Part shown: positions 16,940 to 29,100 of the stretch, piece after piece
Position numbering within the stretch: the stretch's first letter is position 1
Layout of the letters: each line of letters begins with the position of its first letter
Source: Gloeocapsa sp. PCC 7428
Lineage (GTDB): Bacteria; Cyanobacteriota; Cyanobacteriia; Cyanobacteriales; Chroococcidiopsidaceae
Reading direction: 5' to 3'
Length of the DNA stretch: 64,000 nucleotides
Assembly: GCF_000317555.1 (NCBI RefSeq)
Contig: NC_019745.1
Span: 868,001-932,000 of the forward strand
The notes under the pieces: model-generated
Database searches by the model: none
Told to the model about the DNA's origin: nothing
What the model saw: only the letters and a program-made list of their open reading frames with translations
Translations under genes and position numbers: made by a program

Positions 16940-18250
16940 GTGTTTGACACCGTAAAAGATAATTACACACTTGGGATAGATTTTGGTACCTCTGGTGCAA
17001 GAGCAGTAGTTATCGATGATCTAGGAGTAGTGCAAGCCGAAACGAGAAAGTCGCTGACAGGAGAGGACATTACGCAGGTAAAGGCTTGGGAAAACGCTTT
17101 ATTTAGCTTAATTGCGGAAATTCCGCCAAAAATACGCCAACAAATTCATGCGATCGCCATTGATGGAACTTCTTCAACGGTTCTATTGTGCGATACAACA
17201 GGAACGCCAGTGACAACACCACTGATGTACAACGATACGCGCGGAGTCGCAGTACGAGAACAATTAAAAGCGATCGCACCGCCGAATCACACAGTATTGA
17301 GTGCGACATCGAGTTTAGCAAAGCTGTTGTGGCTATCACAGCAACCAACATTTAGCGATGCGAAATATTTCTTACATCAAGCTGATTGGTTAGCGTTTCT
17401 GCTTCACGGGAAACTTGGGATCAGCGACTATCACAATGCGTTAAAACTCGGCTACGACGTCGAGCATTTTTGCTATCCTGCGTGGCTGACACAACCAGCG
17501 ATCGCCTTTGGCGCTGGGCTTCGCCCAATCGCGCATTTATTACCGCAAGTTGTCGTTCCTGGTACGCCTGTTGCAGAAGTCACAGCAAGCGTTGCAACAC
17601 GCTTTCGCTTGCGCCGTGATTGCTACGTATGTGCGGGAACAACCGATAGTATCGCCGCGTTTCTTGCAAGTGGTGCAACTTCCCCAGGAGAAGCTGTAAC
17701 ATCACTCGGTTCAACTTTGGTACTCAAGCTTTTAAGTCATACACGCATAGAGAATAGCCTGTATGGCGTTTATAGCCATCGCTTAGGTGACTTATGGTTA
17801 ACAGGAGGGGCTTCTAATACAGGGGGCGCAGTACTGAAGCAATTTTTTTCCAACACCGAGTTAGAACAATTTAGCCGTCAGATTGATCCCCAACAAATCA
17901 GCCCACTTGATTACTATCCGTTATTGCAAAGTGGCGATCGCTTTCCAGTCAACGATCCCAACCTACAACCGCGCCTCGAACCACAACCAAATAATCGCGT
18001 CGAGTTTCTGCACGGATTATTAGAAAGCATTGCCCGTATCGAATACCAAGGTTATCAACTACTGCAACAACTCGGTGCAACTCCTCTCATCCGAATTTAC
18101 ACGGCGGGCGGCGGTGCGGCGAATACAACCTGGACTGCGATTCGTCAGCGTTACTTTGATGTACCGTTAGTGATGTCGCAGCACACCGAGGCGGCTTATG
18201 GTACTGCCTTACTCGCGATGCGCGGTATCAATCACAACAGGAACTCATAA
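16940..18250 (+). CDS. FGGY-family carbohydrate kinase (ribulokinase/xylulokinase-like)
   Basis: 436 residues, shorter than the approximately 500 of classical xylulokinases and matching the short FGGY kinases of cyanobacteria, one of which (from Synechococcus elongatus) has been reported to phosphorylate D-ribulose. Visible: the phosphate-1 loop GIDFGTSGARAVV near the start, IDGTSSTVLL, the Asp in HQADWLAFLL, the phosphate-2 segment GTTDSIAAFLASG, and the adenosine segment TAGGGAANTTW. Cytoplasmic. The start is GTG at 16940, consistent with the position of the phosphate-binding loop. Pentulose is the most likely substrate; glycerol or xylulose cannot be excluded. Confidence 0.88.
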   Translation: MFDTVKDNYTLGIDFGTSGARAVVIDDLGVVQAETRKSLTGEDITQVKAWENALFSLIAEIPPKIRQQIHAIAIDGTSSTVLLCDTTGTPVTTPLMYNDTRGVAVREQLKAIAPPNHTVLSATSSLAKLLWLSQQPTFSDAKYFLHQADWLAFLLHGKLGISDYHNALKLGYDVEHFCYPAWLTQPAIAFGAGLRPIAHLLPQVVVPGTPVAEVTASVATRFRLRRDCYVCAGTTDSIAAFLASGATSPGEAVTSLGSTLVLKLLSHTRIENSLYGVYSHRLGDLWLTGGASNTGGAVLKQFFSNTELEQFSRQIDPQQISPLDYYPLLQSGDRFPVNDPNLQPRLEPQPNNRVEFLHGLLESIARIEYQGYQLLQQLGATPLIRIYTAGGGAANTTWTAIRQRYFDVPLVMSQHTEAAYGTALLAMRGINHNRNS

Positions 18251-18333
18251 AGAGTAAACGACCGTCTAAAAAGAGCATAGCTAATCGCTACTTGTTATCA
18301 GCTTTGAATTAGATTGATTTTTAGCCACGTACG

Positions 18334-18789
18334 ATGAAACTTATAGCCTTTATTAAACCTCGGCGAATTGTTTGCGTTGTGTTGTTAAGCAGTATTTTAT
18401 CTAGTGGTTTTACGACAATGACAGCCGCGAATGCAACCCCTAGAAATTTACTGACGCAAAGGTGTAAACCAACACGCCAACGACAAAGCGATCGCGCGCT
18501 GCAAATTCCTCGTCAAGTTGCGGATGCGGTACGGCAAGATATTGCGCAACGCGAGAATATTCCTGTAAGTAGACTGCGAGTCACTCAATCAAGTCAACAA
18601 ACGTGGTCAGACGGTTGTTTAGGCTTGGCGCAAGCTGACGAATTTTGTACGCAAGCTTTGGTAGAAGGTTGGCGCGTCACGGTATCTGATGGTCGGTCTA
18701 CTTGGGTGTATCGTACCGATTCGTCGGGAAGAGTTTTACGCCGCGAAGAACCGCAAACAACATCGAGCGTCAGGAACCTCTTCAACTGA
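18334..18789 (+). CDS. Exported protein of unknown function
   Basis: 151 residues. The N-terminus has a signal peptide (basic KPRR followed by a hydrophobic stretch to about residue 34, with ANA cleavage-like end). The mature part holds QIPRQVADAVRQDIAQRE and then a compact domain with three Cys (one near position 43, and the pair in SDGCLGLAQADEFCTQA) that may form a disulfide, and ends with WVYRTDSSGRVLR. This pattern recurs in secreted cyanobacterial proteins without assigned function. It stands between the FGGY kinase and the ROK gene with no clear link to either. Confidence 0.65.
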   Translation: MKLIAFIKPRRIVCVVLLSSILSSGFTTMTAANATPRNLLTQRCKPTRQRQSDRALQIPRQVADAVRQDIAQRENIPVSRLRVTQSSQQTWSDGCLGLAQADEFCTQALVEGWRVTVSDGRSTWVYRTDSSGRVLRREEPQTTSSVRNLFN

Positions 18790-18840
18790 TTCCGTTCTTG
18801 TGGTGAAATAAGAAACAGGACTTACGCAGTTGAATCAATT

Positions 18841-18965
18841 CTGCCCCCCTAGCCCCAAACACACAAGTTTCATCCTTATCTTCTCCCCCATGCATTGGGG
18901 GAGAGTGAGAGGGGGCGGGGGAAATTCTGAGTTGAAGTCCCCCATGAATGGGAGATTTAGGGGCA
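18841..18965. repeat. G-rich dispersed hairpin repeat
   Basis: Contains CTCCCCCATGCATTGGGGGAG (a 7-8-bp stem), the block AAGTTTCATCCTTATCTTCT and CCCCCATGAATGGGAGATTT. Related fragments occur at 14305, 34681 and 39026. It lies within the upstream extension of the ROK gene frame, which argues that this extension is not translated. Confidence 0.55.
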
Positions 18966-19039
18966 AGTACGTAACTCCTAAAGAGAATTCTTGCAATGCA
19001 ATTGCAAGCAGTTTAAATCACCGTAAGTTGAACCACATG

Positions 19040-19957
19040 ATGAGCGCAGCATCAGATTCACCTCAGCCCCAAGTTATCGGTATTGACTTGGGTGGAACCG
19101 CAATTAAATTAGGAAAATTTGCGCAAGATGGTACTTGTCTAGGATCGTTAATTGTCGCCACTCCTCAACCCGCAACACCACAGGCGGTTGTTGATGTGAT
19201 GGTAGATGCGATCGCGCAAATTGATCCTGACAATCAATGTCTCGCGATCGGTGTTGGTACGCCAGGTCCTGCGGATGTTTCTGGACGAATTGCGCGAGTG
19301 GCAATTAATCTTCACAACTGGCGCGATGTTCCTTTAGCCGATTGGCTAGAAGCGAAAACAGGTCGGCTTGCGGTTCTGGCTAACGACGCTAACTGTGCTG
19401 GGTTGGGTGAAGCATGGTTAGGCGCAGGACGCCGCTTTCGTCACTTAATTCTGCTTACTTTGGGAACGGGTGTCGGCGGTGCAGTGATTCTCGATGGTCA
19501 TCTCTTTGTCGGACATCAGGGAACCGCTGCTGAACTCGGATTAATAACTTTAAACCTTGATGGTCCACCTTGTAATAGTGGCAATTACGGTTCTTTAGAG
19601 CAATACGTCTCAGTTCAGGCAATTCGTCGCCGCACTGGACTCGAACCCGCACAACTCTGTGCGCTTGCCAAAGCAGGAGACACGGAGGCATTGACTTTTT
19701 GGCGGCAGTATGGTAAAGAATTGGGTGCGGGTTTAGCGAGCTTGATTTACGTTTTAACGCCTGAAGCCATCATTATTGGTGGTGGGGTGAGCGCCAGCGC
19801 AGAGTTTTTCTTTCCCAGCGTTCATGCGGAAATTGAATGCCGCGTACTACCGAGTTCTCGCACAGGATTAGAAATCCTCACAGCTGAACTCGGCAACCAA
19901 GCCGGAATGGTAGGAGCCGCGCGGCTTGCGTGGGACAAAATAAAGAATCAGGATTAA
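19040..19957 (+). CDS. ROK-family sugar kinase (glucokinase-like)
   Basis: 305 residues. ATP-binding motif IGIDLGGTAIKLGKF at the N-terminus, GVGTPGPAD, catalytic-region NDANCAGLGEAWLG, and LLTLGTGVGGAVI. The frame is open back to 18830, but that part is encoded by a dispersed repeat, so I start at the ATG at 19040 (19037 is equally possible). The zinc motif usual in ROK proteins (GH...CxCGxxGCxE) is altered here: His is Leu and two of three Cys are Ser (CNSGNYGSLE). No DNA-binding domain, so it is an enzyme of the glucokinase or related hexose kinase type rather than a repressor. Substrate not proven. Confidence 0.85.
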   Translation: MSAASDSPQPQVIGIDLGGTAIKLGKFAQDGTCLGSLIVATPQPATPQAVVDVMVDAIAQIDPDNQCLAIGVGTPGPADVSGRIARVAINLHNWRDVPLADWLEAKTGRLAVLANDANCAGLGEAWLGAGRRFRHLILLTLGTGVGGAVILDGHLFVGHQGTAAELGLITLNLDGPPCNSGNYGSLEQYVSVQAIRRRTGLEPAQLCALAKAGDTEALTFWRQYGKELGAGLASLIYVLTPEAIIIGGGVSASAEFFFPSVHAEIECRVLPSSRTGLEILTAELGNQAGMVGAARLAWDKIKNQD

Positions 19958-20004
19958 AATCGCTCCTCAGCCTCAGTACGGGTAAGGCAGTGCCTTACCA
20001 CTCA

Positions 20005-21648
<1,644 letters not shown>

Positions 21649-21727
21649 TTAATGAGGAACTTGTGCAGATATACCCCGTCAATTGTGCCACAGTATTGAG
21701 GGAGTAGGAGCGAGGAGCGAGGGGCGA

Positions 21728-23518
21728 GTGGCTAAATGCTATTCTAATTGTAATGCGATCAGATTAAGTTTATTTATTTCTGTCATGGCGTCTGCGCCAG
21801 CCTGGGCGAATCAATCGCTTTCGGTTGTGTATCCACCCAACGAGCATCAAACTACATCCGATCGCATTTTCTTGATTGGAACCGCACCGCTAGACGGAGA
21901 AGTATCGATCAATGGTAAGGCGATCGCTCGCAGTCGAGCAGGACATTTTGCTCCGAGTTTTCCTTTACAAGTGGGCGATAATGTGTTTACGCTGCGCTAC
22001 CAGAATCAACAAGTTCAAGTTAAAGTGACGCGGCTATCCACAACGCCGGAAATTCCAGCCGGATTAGCGTTTGCGAAAGATTCTCTCACTCCAGCAGTTG
22101 ATGTCGCCCGATTACCAGGAGAATTAATATGTTTCGGGGCGATTGCTCCTCCTAATGCTACAGTAACAGTTCAGATTGCGAATCAAAAAGTTCCCTTACT
22201 GCCACAACCGCAATTTCTTCAGCTACCACCCAACTCTGCCGCGTTAACGCAACAAAATCAACCGACAGTTTCATCTGTTACCGGACAATATCAAGGTTGT
22301 ACCACATTGCCAGCTTTGGGTACTAACACGGCGATCGCCCATTCGATTCAACCGCAGTTTCAGCTAACAATTAACGGTAAAACGACAACGCAACTCAGTC
22401 CAGGGAAAATCTCAATTTTGTCCCCCGCGCAGCTAGAAGTTGCTGAAGTGGTTGCGGATGCTGGTATTGCGCGGACAGGTCCTAGTACTGATTATTCGCG
22501 CCTCACACCGTTACCGAAAGGAACCCGCGCGAGTATTACCGCTAAAGAAGGGGAGTGGTTGCGTCTTGATTACGGCGGTTGGATTAACGCGAAAGAAACA
22601 AGAATTATTTCTGGTGTCGTTCCACCGCGATCGCTGATTCGGAGTGCGATCGCGCGTCAAGTTGCAGGTGCAACCGAGATGATATTTCCATTGCAAGTTC
22701 CTGTACCCGTAAGCGTACAGCAAGGCGATCGCACATTAACGCTGACGCTCTACAACACCACTGCTCAAACCGATGTTATTCGTTTAGATGATAACCCGTT
22801 AATTTCGCGTCTAGATTGGCAACAGATCGCGCCAGAACAAGTGCAATACACCTTTAACCTCAAATCTGCCCAACAGTGGGGCTACAAGCTGCGATACGAC
22901 AATACAAGCTTAGTCTTAACTTTACGCCATCCTCCTGCGAGTCAGGCTAAGCAGAACGTACCTTTAGCAGGAATTAAAATTCTTCTCGATCCAGGACACG
23001 GCGGGGCAGAATTAGGAGCAAGAGGACCAAATGGCTATCCTGAGAAAGAAATTAATTTGGTGATATCGAAATTAGTGCGCGATCAACTCGTGGCGCGGGG
23101 TGCGACGGTGTATATGACGCGCGAGGAAGATACTGAATTATCGTTAGGCGATCGCGTTGCGATGATTGATAAATTAGAACCGGCGATCGCGCTTTCACTG
23201 CATTACAATGCTTTACCTGATAGTGGTGATGCGATGAATACGCAAGGATTTGGTGCATTTTGGTATCATCCCCAAGCGCATAATCTCGCGGTATTTTTAC
23301 ACAACTACGTCGTGAATAAACTGCGTCGTCCTGCGTACGGAGTCTACTGGAATAACTTAGCACTCACCCGCCCAGCATCAGCGCCTTCGGTATTACTCGA
23401 ACTAGGATTTATGATCAATCCCACCGAGTTTGAATGGATAGTCGATCCGCAAGCCCAAAGAAACTTAGCTGCTGCGATCGCTGAAGGAATTACCGAATGG
23501 TTTCGTGAGGTTCGATAG
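21728..23518 (+). CDS. N-acetylmuramoyl-L-alanine amidase (Amidase_3) with SH3-like domain
   Basis: About 596 residues. An N-terminal signal peptide ends near APAWA. A beta-rich region follows, then a bacterial SH3-like segment (VVADAGIARTGPSTDYSRL..LPKGT) around residues 240-300, and the catalytic Amidase_3 domain in the last 190 residues. Zinc ligands and catalytic residues are visible: His in DPGHGG, Glu in PEKEINL, His in SLHYN, and Glu in LLELGF. It cleaves peptide stems from murein in the periplasm. The frame opens at 21683, but that stretch is a purine-rich repeat; the GTG at 21728 gives a normal signal peptide. A second amidase with AMIN domains lies at 55972. Confidence 0.88.
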   Translation: MAKCYSNCNAIRLSLFISVMASAPAWANQSLSVVYPPNEHQTTSDRIFLIGTAPLDGEVSINGKAIARSRAGHFAPSFPLQVGDNVFTLRYQNQQVQVKVTRLSTTPEIPAGLAFAKDSLTPAVDVARLPGELICFGAIAPPNATVTVQIANQKVPLLPQPQFLQLPPNSAALTQQNQPTVSSVTGQYQGCTTLPALGTNTAIAHSIQPQFQLTINGKTTTQLSPGKISILSPAQLEVAEVVADAGIARTGPSTDYSRLTPLPKGTRASITAKEGEWLRLDYGGWINAKETRIISGVVPPRSLIRSAIARQVAGATEMIFPLQVPVPVSVQQGDRTLTLTLYNTTAQTDVIRLDDNPLISRLDWQQIAPEQVQYTFNLKSAQQWGYKLRYDNTSLVLTLRHPPASQAKQNVPLAGIKILLDPGHGGAELGARGPNGYPEKEINLVISKLVRDQLVARGATVYMTREEDTELSLGDRVAMIDKLEPAIALSLHYNALPDSGDAMNTQGFGAFWYHPQAHNLAVFLHNYVVNKLRRPAYGVYWNNLALTRPASAPSVLLELGFMINPTEFEWIVDPQAQRNLAAAIAEGITEWFREVR

Positions 23519-23647
23519 CATTGCAAAATGATTGGACAATGGGTAACAGGTAATAGGTAATCAATATTTAACAAAATTCTCGATGCGCCGATTACCAGTT
23601 ACCAATTACCCGTCTTCGATGTATCTGAATTTTTACCACTTACAGAT

Positions 23648-24292
23648 ATGGTTTCCTCTCCAGCGTTAGCCGAACAAAGAGTTGTCTTAAGAAATATTAG
23701 TTGGCAAACATTTACAGCCATGCTCGATGAGATGGGTCAAGAACGAGCAACGCGTGTGGCTTATATTGATGGAATGTTAGAAATTATGACTCCTTTAGGA
23801 GAGCATGAAAATACGAATAGATTTGTTGAGCGACTGATTCACGCATTAGCAGAAGAAATGAATTTGAATATCAAAAGTTTTGGCTCCCTTACCTTAAAGC
23901 GCGAAAACATGAAACGTGGCGCTGAGCCTGATTCTTGTTACTATATTCAAAATGAGCCGCGTGTCAGAAATAAACGCAATATCGATCTAAATATCGATCC
24001 GCCGCCTGATTTGGTTCTAGAAATTGATATTACAAGTAGCTCGATTGATAAACGCCCAATTTATGCGGCTGTGGGTGTACCAGAGATTTGGCGGTATGAT
24101 GGGCGATCGCTTCAGGTTTTTTTATTATCTCAGCTTGATTCAAGCTACACGCTTACTCAACAAAGTCCGACGTTTTCTATACTTGACTTGAACCTAGTTC
24201 CACAGCTAATTGCACAAAGTCTGATTGACGGCGAAACTCAAACGCTGCGTTCATTTCGGACATGGGTACAACAGCAGTTGTCATCTAAGTAA
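23648..24292 (+). CDS. Uma2-family (DUF820) putative endonuclease
   Basis: 214 residues. The PD-(D/E)xK-like Uma2 fold is seen from ISWQTFTAMLDEMG at the start to GAEPDSCYYI and the PPDLVLEIDITSSSIDK core, followed by VGVPEIWRYD. The Asp of EPD and the Glu-x-Asp with a following Lys are the presumed metal and catalytic residues. The family is hugely expanded in cyanobacteria and its biological role is unknown. The gene stands alone between an amidase and a small membrane protein; the spacer before it consists of GGTAATAGGTAAT-type repeats. Confidence 0.85.
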   Translation: MVSSPALAEQRVVLRNISWQTFTAMLDEMGQERATRVAYIDGMLEIMTPLGEHENTNRFVERLIHALAEEMNLNIKSFGSLTLKRENMKRGAEPDSCYYIQNEPRVRNKRNIDLNIDPPPDLVLEIDITSSSIDKRPIYAAVGVPEIWRYDGRSLQVFLLSQLDSSYTLTQQSPTFSILDLNLVPQLIAQSLIDGETQTLRSFRTWVQQQLSSK

Positions 24293-24302
24293 GAATGGAT
24301 AA

Positions 24303-24782
24303 TTACAAATTACGAATACGTTGTTGTCGCAGTTGTTGGGGTAAGCTTCGGAACCACAACCCAAGCGGAAATTGATAAAACTCAATCACCAACCAACCAA
24401 CAATCGCTAAATGTGCGATGAAACCCAAGCTAGCCCATACATAAGGTAGCCAAGCTAAAGGCGTATCAGGAGTGGGAGGATGAATCAAAATCACCAGCCC
24501 AATTAAAGAGGGTGGAAGTAATACCAAGGCGATCGCTGCGAAAACGTACCCCCAACCAAGCTCAACGCCTTCCAAACGTGCGCTGTCCCAGTGTTTACCA
24601 TTCCAGTTCCATATCAATGCTGGTTGGCGTGATGGCATTTTGATCTGCTGTTTTTCTAGATTAACTTCAAAAATTTGTTGACACAGGTTACACGCCATCG
24701 CATCCATCAAGGGTAAAGCTGCAATTTGCCCTAAACGACAGACGGGACATGAGTAAGAGTCGTGTAAATTCAACGGATTCAT
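24303..24782 (-). CDS. Zinc-ribbon membrane protein of unknown function
   Basis: 159 residues. An N-terminal zinc ribbon (CPVC near residue 12 and CNLC near 33) is followed by a conserved-looking WNGKHWDSARLEG segment and two membrane helices (about 82-103 and 116-138). The C-terminal tail is basic. I do not recognise a function; zinc-ribbon plus two helices suggests a membrane-bound accessory protein. It is convergent with the Uma2 gene, only 10 bp apart. Confidence 0.65.
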   Translation of the reverse strand: MNPLNLHDSYSCPVCRLGQIAALPLMDAMACNLCQQIFEVNLEKQQIKMPSRQPALIWNWNGKHWDSARLEGVELGWGYVFAAIALVLLPPSLIGLVILIHPPTPDTPLAWLPYVWASLGFIAHLAIVGWLVIEFYQFPLGLWFRSLPQQLRQQRIRNL

Positions 24783-24804
24783 GAAAATATGTCAATGATG
24801 TTAA

Positions 24805-25590
24805 TTACACAATGCGATATTGCTTGAGTGCGATCGCTTTCTCACCCGAATTCCCAGCACTCATCACCGAACCACATACTTCTACCCTAGCTTGATAAAT
24901 ACCAGTCGCGCCACTATCAGGTTCTGCAAACTCTAAACGAACTTCAGCCCAATGTGGATTCCACGTATCATTAACGGTATCTTGTGCCAAGATTTGCCCA
25001 GATTTATGATAGTTTAACCAATTCCAACCACGGTGCATCCAAAGCTCTCGCTCGACTATTTGCTCAAATTTCGTTAGTCCTGCCTAACCCCGATAAAATA
25101 GTCGGAGAACGGTAACGGGAGAATTGCGCAAAATAAGTGTAAAGAAAATTTGCCGTTCAAGGTGTCCCCAAACTTGTCCTGTGGGGAAATCAATCAAAGT
25201 TGTTGCAAACTGATGTCCGCCAAGGTACGAACAGCGCCAGACGCGCAGGTTTTCAAGCGTAGCAAATTCTTTCCGTAACTTCTCGTAAATCGAGCGCAAG
25301 CAACATCAATGTTTCCATGCGTACAAACCAAGATTTCGCGAATGTTTTGCGTTGATTGGCGATATTTCTCAAATTCGTTTAACGTTGTTTGCTGCAATAA
25401 AGCCGCGATTAATGGCTCAAGATCGCACGCTGGAACGAAAAATTCTTGTTTGTCAAATTGCGCAAAAGATTGACTAGGACGTTGGTAATAAAATACGCGG
25501 GTACATCCTGGAATCGAATATTGACGATCTGGGGCGATCGCAATTGCTATCAGTGCTAGCTCAATGCTATCCCCACCGTGAAACCACTAC
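24805..25590 (-). pseudogene. Decayed sucrase/ferredoxin-like (Suc_Fer-like) gene
   Basis: The pieces follow one another on the minus strand: HGGDSIELALIAIAIAPDRQ and a VFYYQRP segment (near 25580-25480), ILVCTHGNIDVACARF (about 25330), then in another frame IYEKLRKEFATLENLRVW and GGHQFATTLIDFPTGQVWGH (about 25290-25140), then after an in-frame TAG at 25084-25086 the tail MHRGWNWLNYH...ALKQYRIV ending at 24805. The THGN-D-ACAR and GGH-FA motifs are those of the Suc_Fer-like family (thioredoxin-like, ferredoxin-type Cys). Lesions: the N-terminal part is gone, there is a frameshift near 25290-25305, and one amber stop sits where the family usually has Trp (YRG-stop-AGL). The pieces are still clearly readable, so the loss is recent. 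Confidence 0.8.
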
Positions 25591-25602
25591 TAAAATGCTT
25601 CT

Positions 25603-25665
25603 CTAAGTGTGCGCTCGTCAACTTAGTTTCTCTAGCCCCGACTTTAGTCGGAAGGCGTCTACGTT
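25603..25665 (+). repeat. Dispersed multi-hairpin repeat, copy D (partial)
   Basis: Contains AAGTGTGCGCTCG, then CTTAGTTTCTCTAGCCCCGACTT TAGTC GG.AGGCGTC, the same modules as at 7585-7665, 34546-34667 and 47530-47655. Confidence 0.55.
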
Positions 25666-25796
25666 TCATATCAAATGTGAGAAATTTGACAATTGATTCT
25701 GTCTGCGAGTAGATGTTTGTAAATTGTTGTATTTTGTATCTTAAGCTACAGAAAATATATAATTAAACTTAAACAACAAACATCTTTCGAGGAATC

Positions 25797-26165
25797 ATGG
25801 CAGTACTTTACAAAGACTCTTCGCACGTAGATAGGCACCTAGAAAGCATGATGGCTTCCTTGGCGCATCGTCTAGAAGTTGCCAAAGCAACAAACAATAT
25901 TCAACTTGCGAGATTATTAGAGCGCGAAGCGCAACAACTGACAATTGTTGGTACATCAAGTCAGCGATTTAAGTTAAATGCTTGGTTAAAAAACTTGAAA
26001 CAGAATGTTGCGGCGCTTTTTGCGAGTTCTACGCCGCAAGTACATGAATTTGTCAATGGTAGCGATCGCTGGTGGTACACCATTAACCCGCGCACAGGTG
26101 AATTTGTGTATGCGGATTCAGAAGCTGAACTGCGTCTATGGATTAAGGATTGCACTCACTCATAA
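25797..26165 (+). CDS. Conserved protein of unknown function
   Basis: 122 residues, soluble. The N-terminal half is helical and charged (VDRHLESMMASLAHRLEVAKATNN); the C-terminal half has a short beta-rich segment with GSDRWWYTINPRTGEFVYADSEAELRLWI. GAGGAATC gives AGGA 8-11 bp before the ATG. I see no catalytic motif. It ends 11 bp before the convergent RND pump gene. Small proteins of this kind occur in cyanobacteria without assigned function. Confidence 0.65.
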   Translation: MAVLYKDSSHVDRHLESMMASLAHRLEVAKATNNIQLARLLEREAQQLTIVGTSSQRFKLNAWLKNLKQNVAALFASSTPQVHEFVNGSDRWWYTINPRTGEFVYADSEAELRLWIKDCTHS

Positions 26166-26176
26166 CTGAGAGACGC

Positions 26177-29100
26177 TTAACCATCAGTTGCATCAGATTT
26201 AGACCAACCGAAGCGATCGCGCACGCTTTCCTCAAGTGAAACAACGACAACGTAGAGTACAGGAATGATAAACAACGATAAAAACGTTGCTACTAGCATT
26301 CCGCCAAAAACCGCAGTTCCTAATGACTGACGGCTACCAGCGCCCGCACCTGTCGCCACAACCAAAGGAAAGATACCAACCAAGGTAGAAATTGCTGTCA
26401 TCAAAATTGGGCGCAAGCGTTCCCGCGCCGCTTCAATCGCAGCTTTGACGAGTGGTAATCCCTCAGCGCGCAGTTGGTTCGCGAACTCGACGATGAGAAT
26501 CGAGTTTTTACTTGCTAAACCAATCAACATGACTAACCCCACCTGACAGTAAACATCATTAATTAAACCGCGCAACGACTGGGCAATTAATGCACCTAAA
26601 ATTGCGAGTGGCACTGCCAGCATGATAATAAAGGGGTCGATAAAGTTTTCGTACTGCGCTGCCAAGACTAAGAAGACAAAGACTAATCCTAAACCAAAGA
26701 TAATCGGGGCTTGTCCGCCAGATTCAATTTCTTCCAACGATGTCCCTGACCATTGATAGTCTAATCCAGGCGGTAAGACATTCGCTGCGACGTCTTCCAT
26801 CGCTTGAATCGCATCACCTGAACTATATCCTTGTGCAGGTGAACCCGTAATTTCAATCGACCGGAATAAATTAAAGTGATTAATCGTTTGCGCACCTGTT
26901 TCCGGAGTCAGCGAAACAAGATTACTTAGTGGAATCATTTCTCCTAATGCCGATCGCACGTACAAACGACTAATATCTCCTGGACTCGAACGGAATTGCT
27001 GATCGGCTTGTACGTAAACTCGATAATTGCGCTGTCCTAAGGTAAAGTCGTTGACATATTGTGAGGCGATCGCCGTCTGTAGTGTATTTAAAATATCATC
27101 AACTGAAACTTGCAGTGCTTTAGCCGTATTGCGGTCGATATCAATCGATAATTTAGGCGTACTCGCGGCGAAAGTTGTAAATACTTGCTGCAAACCTGGA
27201 GTTTGGTTGGCTTGCGCCATGATTTGTCCAGCCGCTTGCACGAGTGCGTTAAGGTCATTTACACCACGGCGATCTTGCAATTGAAAGCTGAATCCGCCGA
27301 ATGTTCCTAATCCTTGAATCGCTGGGGGATTGAGTGGCAAAATTCTTGCTTCGGTAATTGTGGCAAATCGACCAAACAGTTGACCAATAATTGCATCAAC
27401 CGATTGTCCTGGTTCGCGGCGTTCTTCCCACGGTCTGAGACTAGAAAATACAATTCCGTTATTGGCACTACTACCAGTAAAACTAAAGCCTGCGACCGCA
27501 AAGCTAGATGTAATTTCAGGAATTTGCTGAAGTTCTTTTTCTACACGCGCAATCACATCACTCGTGTAGTTAAGCGAAACGCCTTCGGGTGCTTGCACAA
27601 GCGTAATAAAGTAGCCTTGGTCTTCCTCAGGTAAAAAGCCTGAGGGGACGCGCGCAAACATCCATGCGGTCAAGCCTAACGATAAGATAAATATACCCAG
27701 CACGATCATTTTGAACCGCATGAGCGTACGGAGCGATCGCGCATAACTGCGTTGCGAACTATCCAAAAAACGATTGAAGCGATCGAAAAACCATGCTAAC
27801 CAGCGTGGGGGATGTTGCCCTTGTCGCAATAGTTTTGCCGACATTGAGGGTGTAAATGTCAGTGCGAGGAAGGTTGATACGGTGATGGAAAACGCAATTG
27901 TTAGCGCAAACTGACGATACAGCGCGCCTGTAGAACCAGGAAAAAACGCCACAGGCACAAACACTGCCATCAACACCAGCGAAGTTGCAATAACCGCACT
28001 CGTTAACTCGCGCATCGACTCAATCGCAGCCGCGCGCGGGTTCATTCCCTTATCTTGAATTAGACGGGAAATATTTTCGACAACGATAATTGCGTCATCA
28101 ACGACCATCCCTGTCGCAAGCGTTAAACCGAATAGCGTTAAGGTATTAATCGAAAATCCAAAAACTTGCACGAAGATGAATGTACCGAGTAGCGAAGCGG
28201 GAATTGTGATTGCCGGAATCAGGGTAGTACGCCAGTCTTGCAGAAAGATGAAAATGATTAAAACAACAAGTGCGATCGCCTGAATCAACGTCGTGGCAAC
28301 TTCAGTGAGCGATTGCTGTACGAATGCTGTTGTATCAAACGCAATTTGGTACTCCATCCCTGGTGGAAACCGCTGCGCAAGTTGTGCTAATTCGGCTTTT
28401 ACCGCTGCGGCAACTTCGAGCGCGTTACTTCCAGGAAGTTGAGAAATTCCTAATCCTGTTGCCTCAATTCCCTGAAATCGCAAAATGGTGCTGTAGTCTT
28501 GTGCGCCAAGTTCAACGCGCCCCACATCGCGAAACCGCACGAGTGAACCATTTTCTTCAGTTCGCAAAATCAAATCCTCGAACTGCGAAACATCGTTAAA
28601 CTGCGTGCGCGCTTCTAAATCTAACTGATACTGTTGTTCGTTGGGAATTGGCGGTTGTCCGAGTTGCCCTGCTCCTACTTGGATATTTTGCTCATTAAGT
28701 GCGTTAACGACATCCTGCATTGTCAACGCCCGACTTGCCAATCGTTCCGGATCGACCCACAATCGCATTGCATAACGGCGTTCTCCAAAAACTTGCACGT
28801 CACTCACGCCTTGAATGCGTCGGAGGGCATCGACAATATAAAGGTCAGCGTAGTTACTCAAGAAGGTATTCGTATACTGACCGTTGTCTGAGAAAAGCCC
28901 GATCGCCATTAAGAACCCCGTTGACTGCTTCAGTACCCTGACTCCGGTGCGCTGCACACTTTCGGGTAGTTGGGGTTGTACAGTCGCGACGCGGTTTTGT
29001 ACGTCTACAGCAGCAAGGTCGATATTGCGTCCCGTTTCAAACGTGAGATTAATCGAGCTATTGCCGTTGTTACTACTCGATGAGGAAATGTAACGTACGC

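Noticed and set aside
18830-19039. Upstream extension of the ROK gene (70 codons)
   Set aside because: It is made of dispersed repeat sequence, and the ATP-binding motif begins normally after the ATG at 19040.
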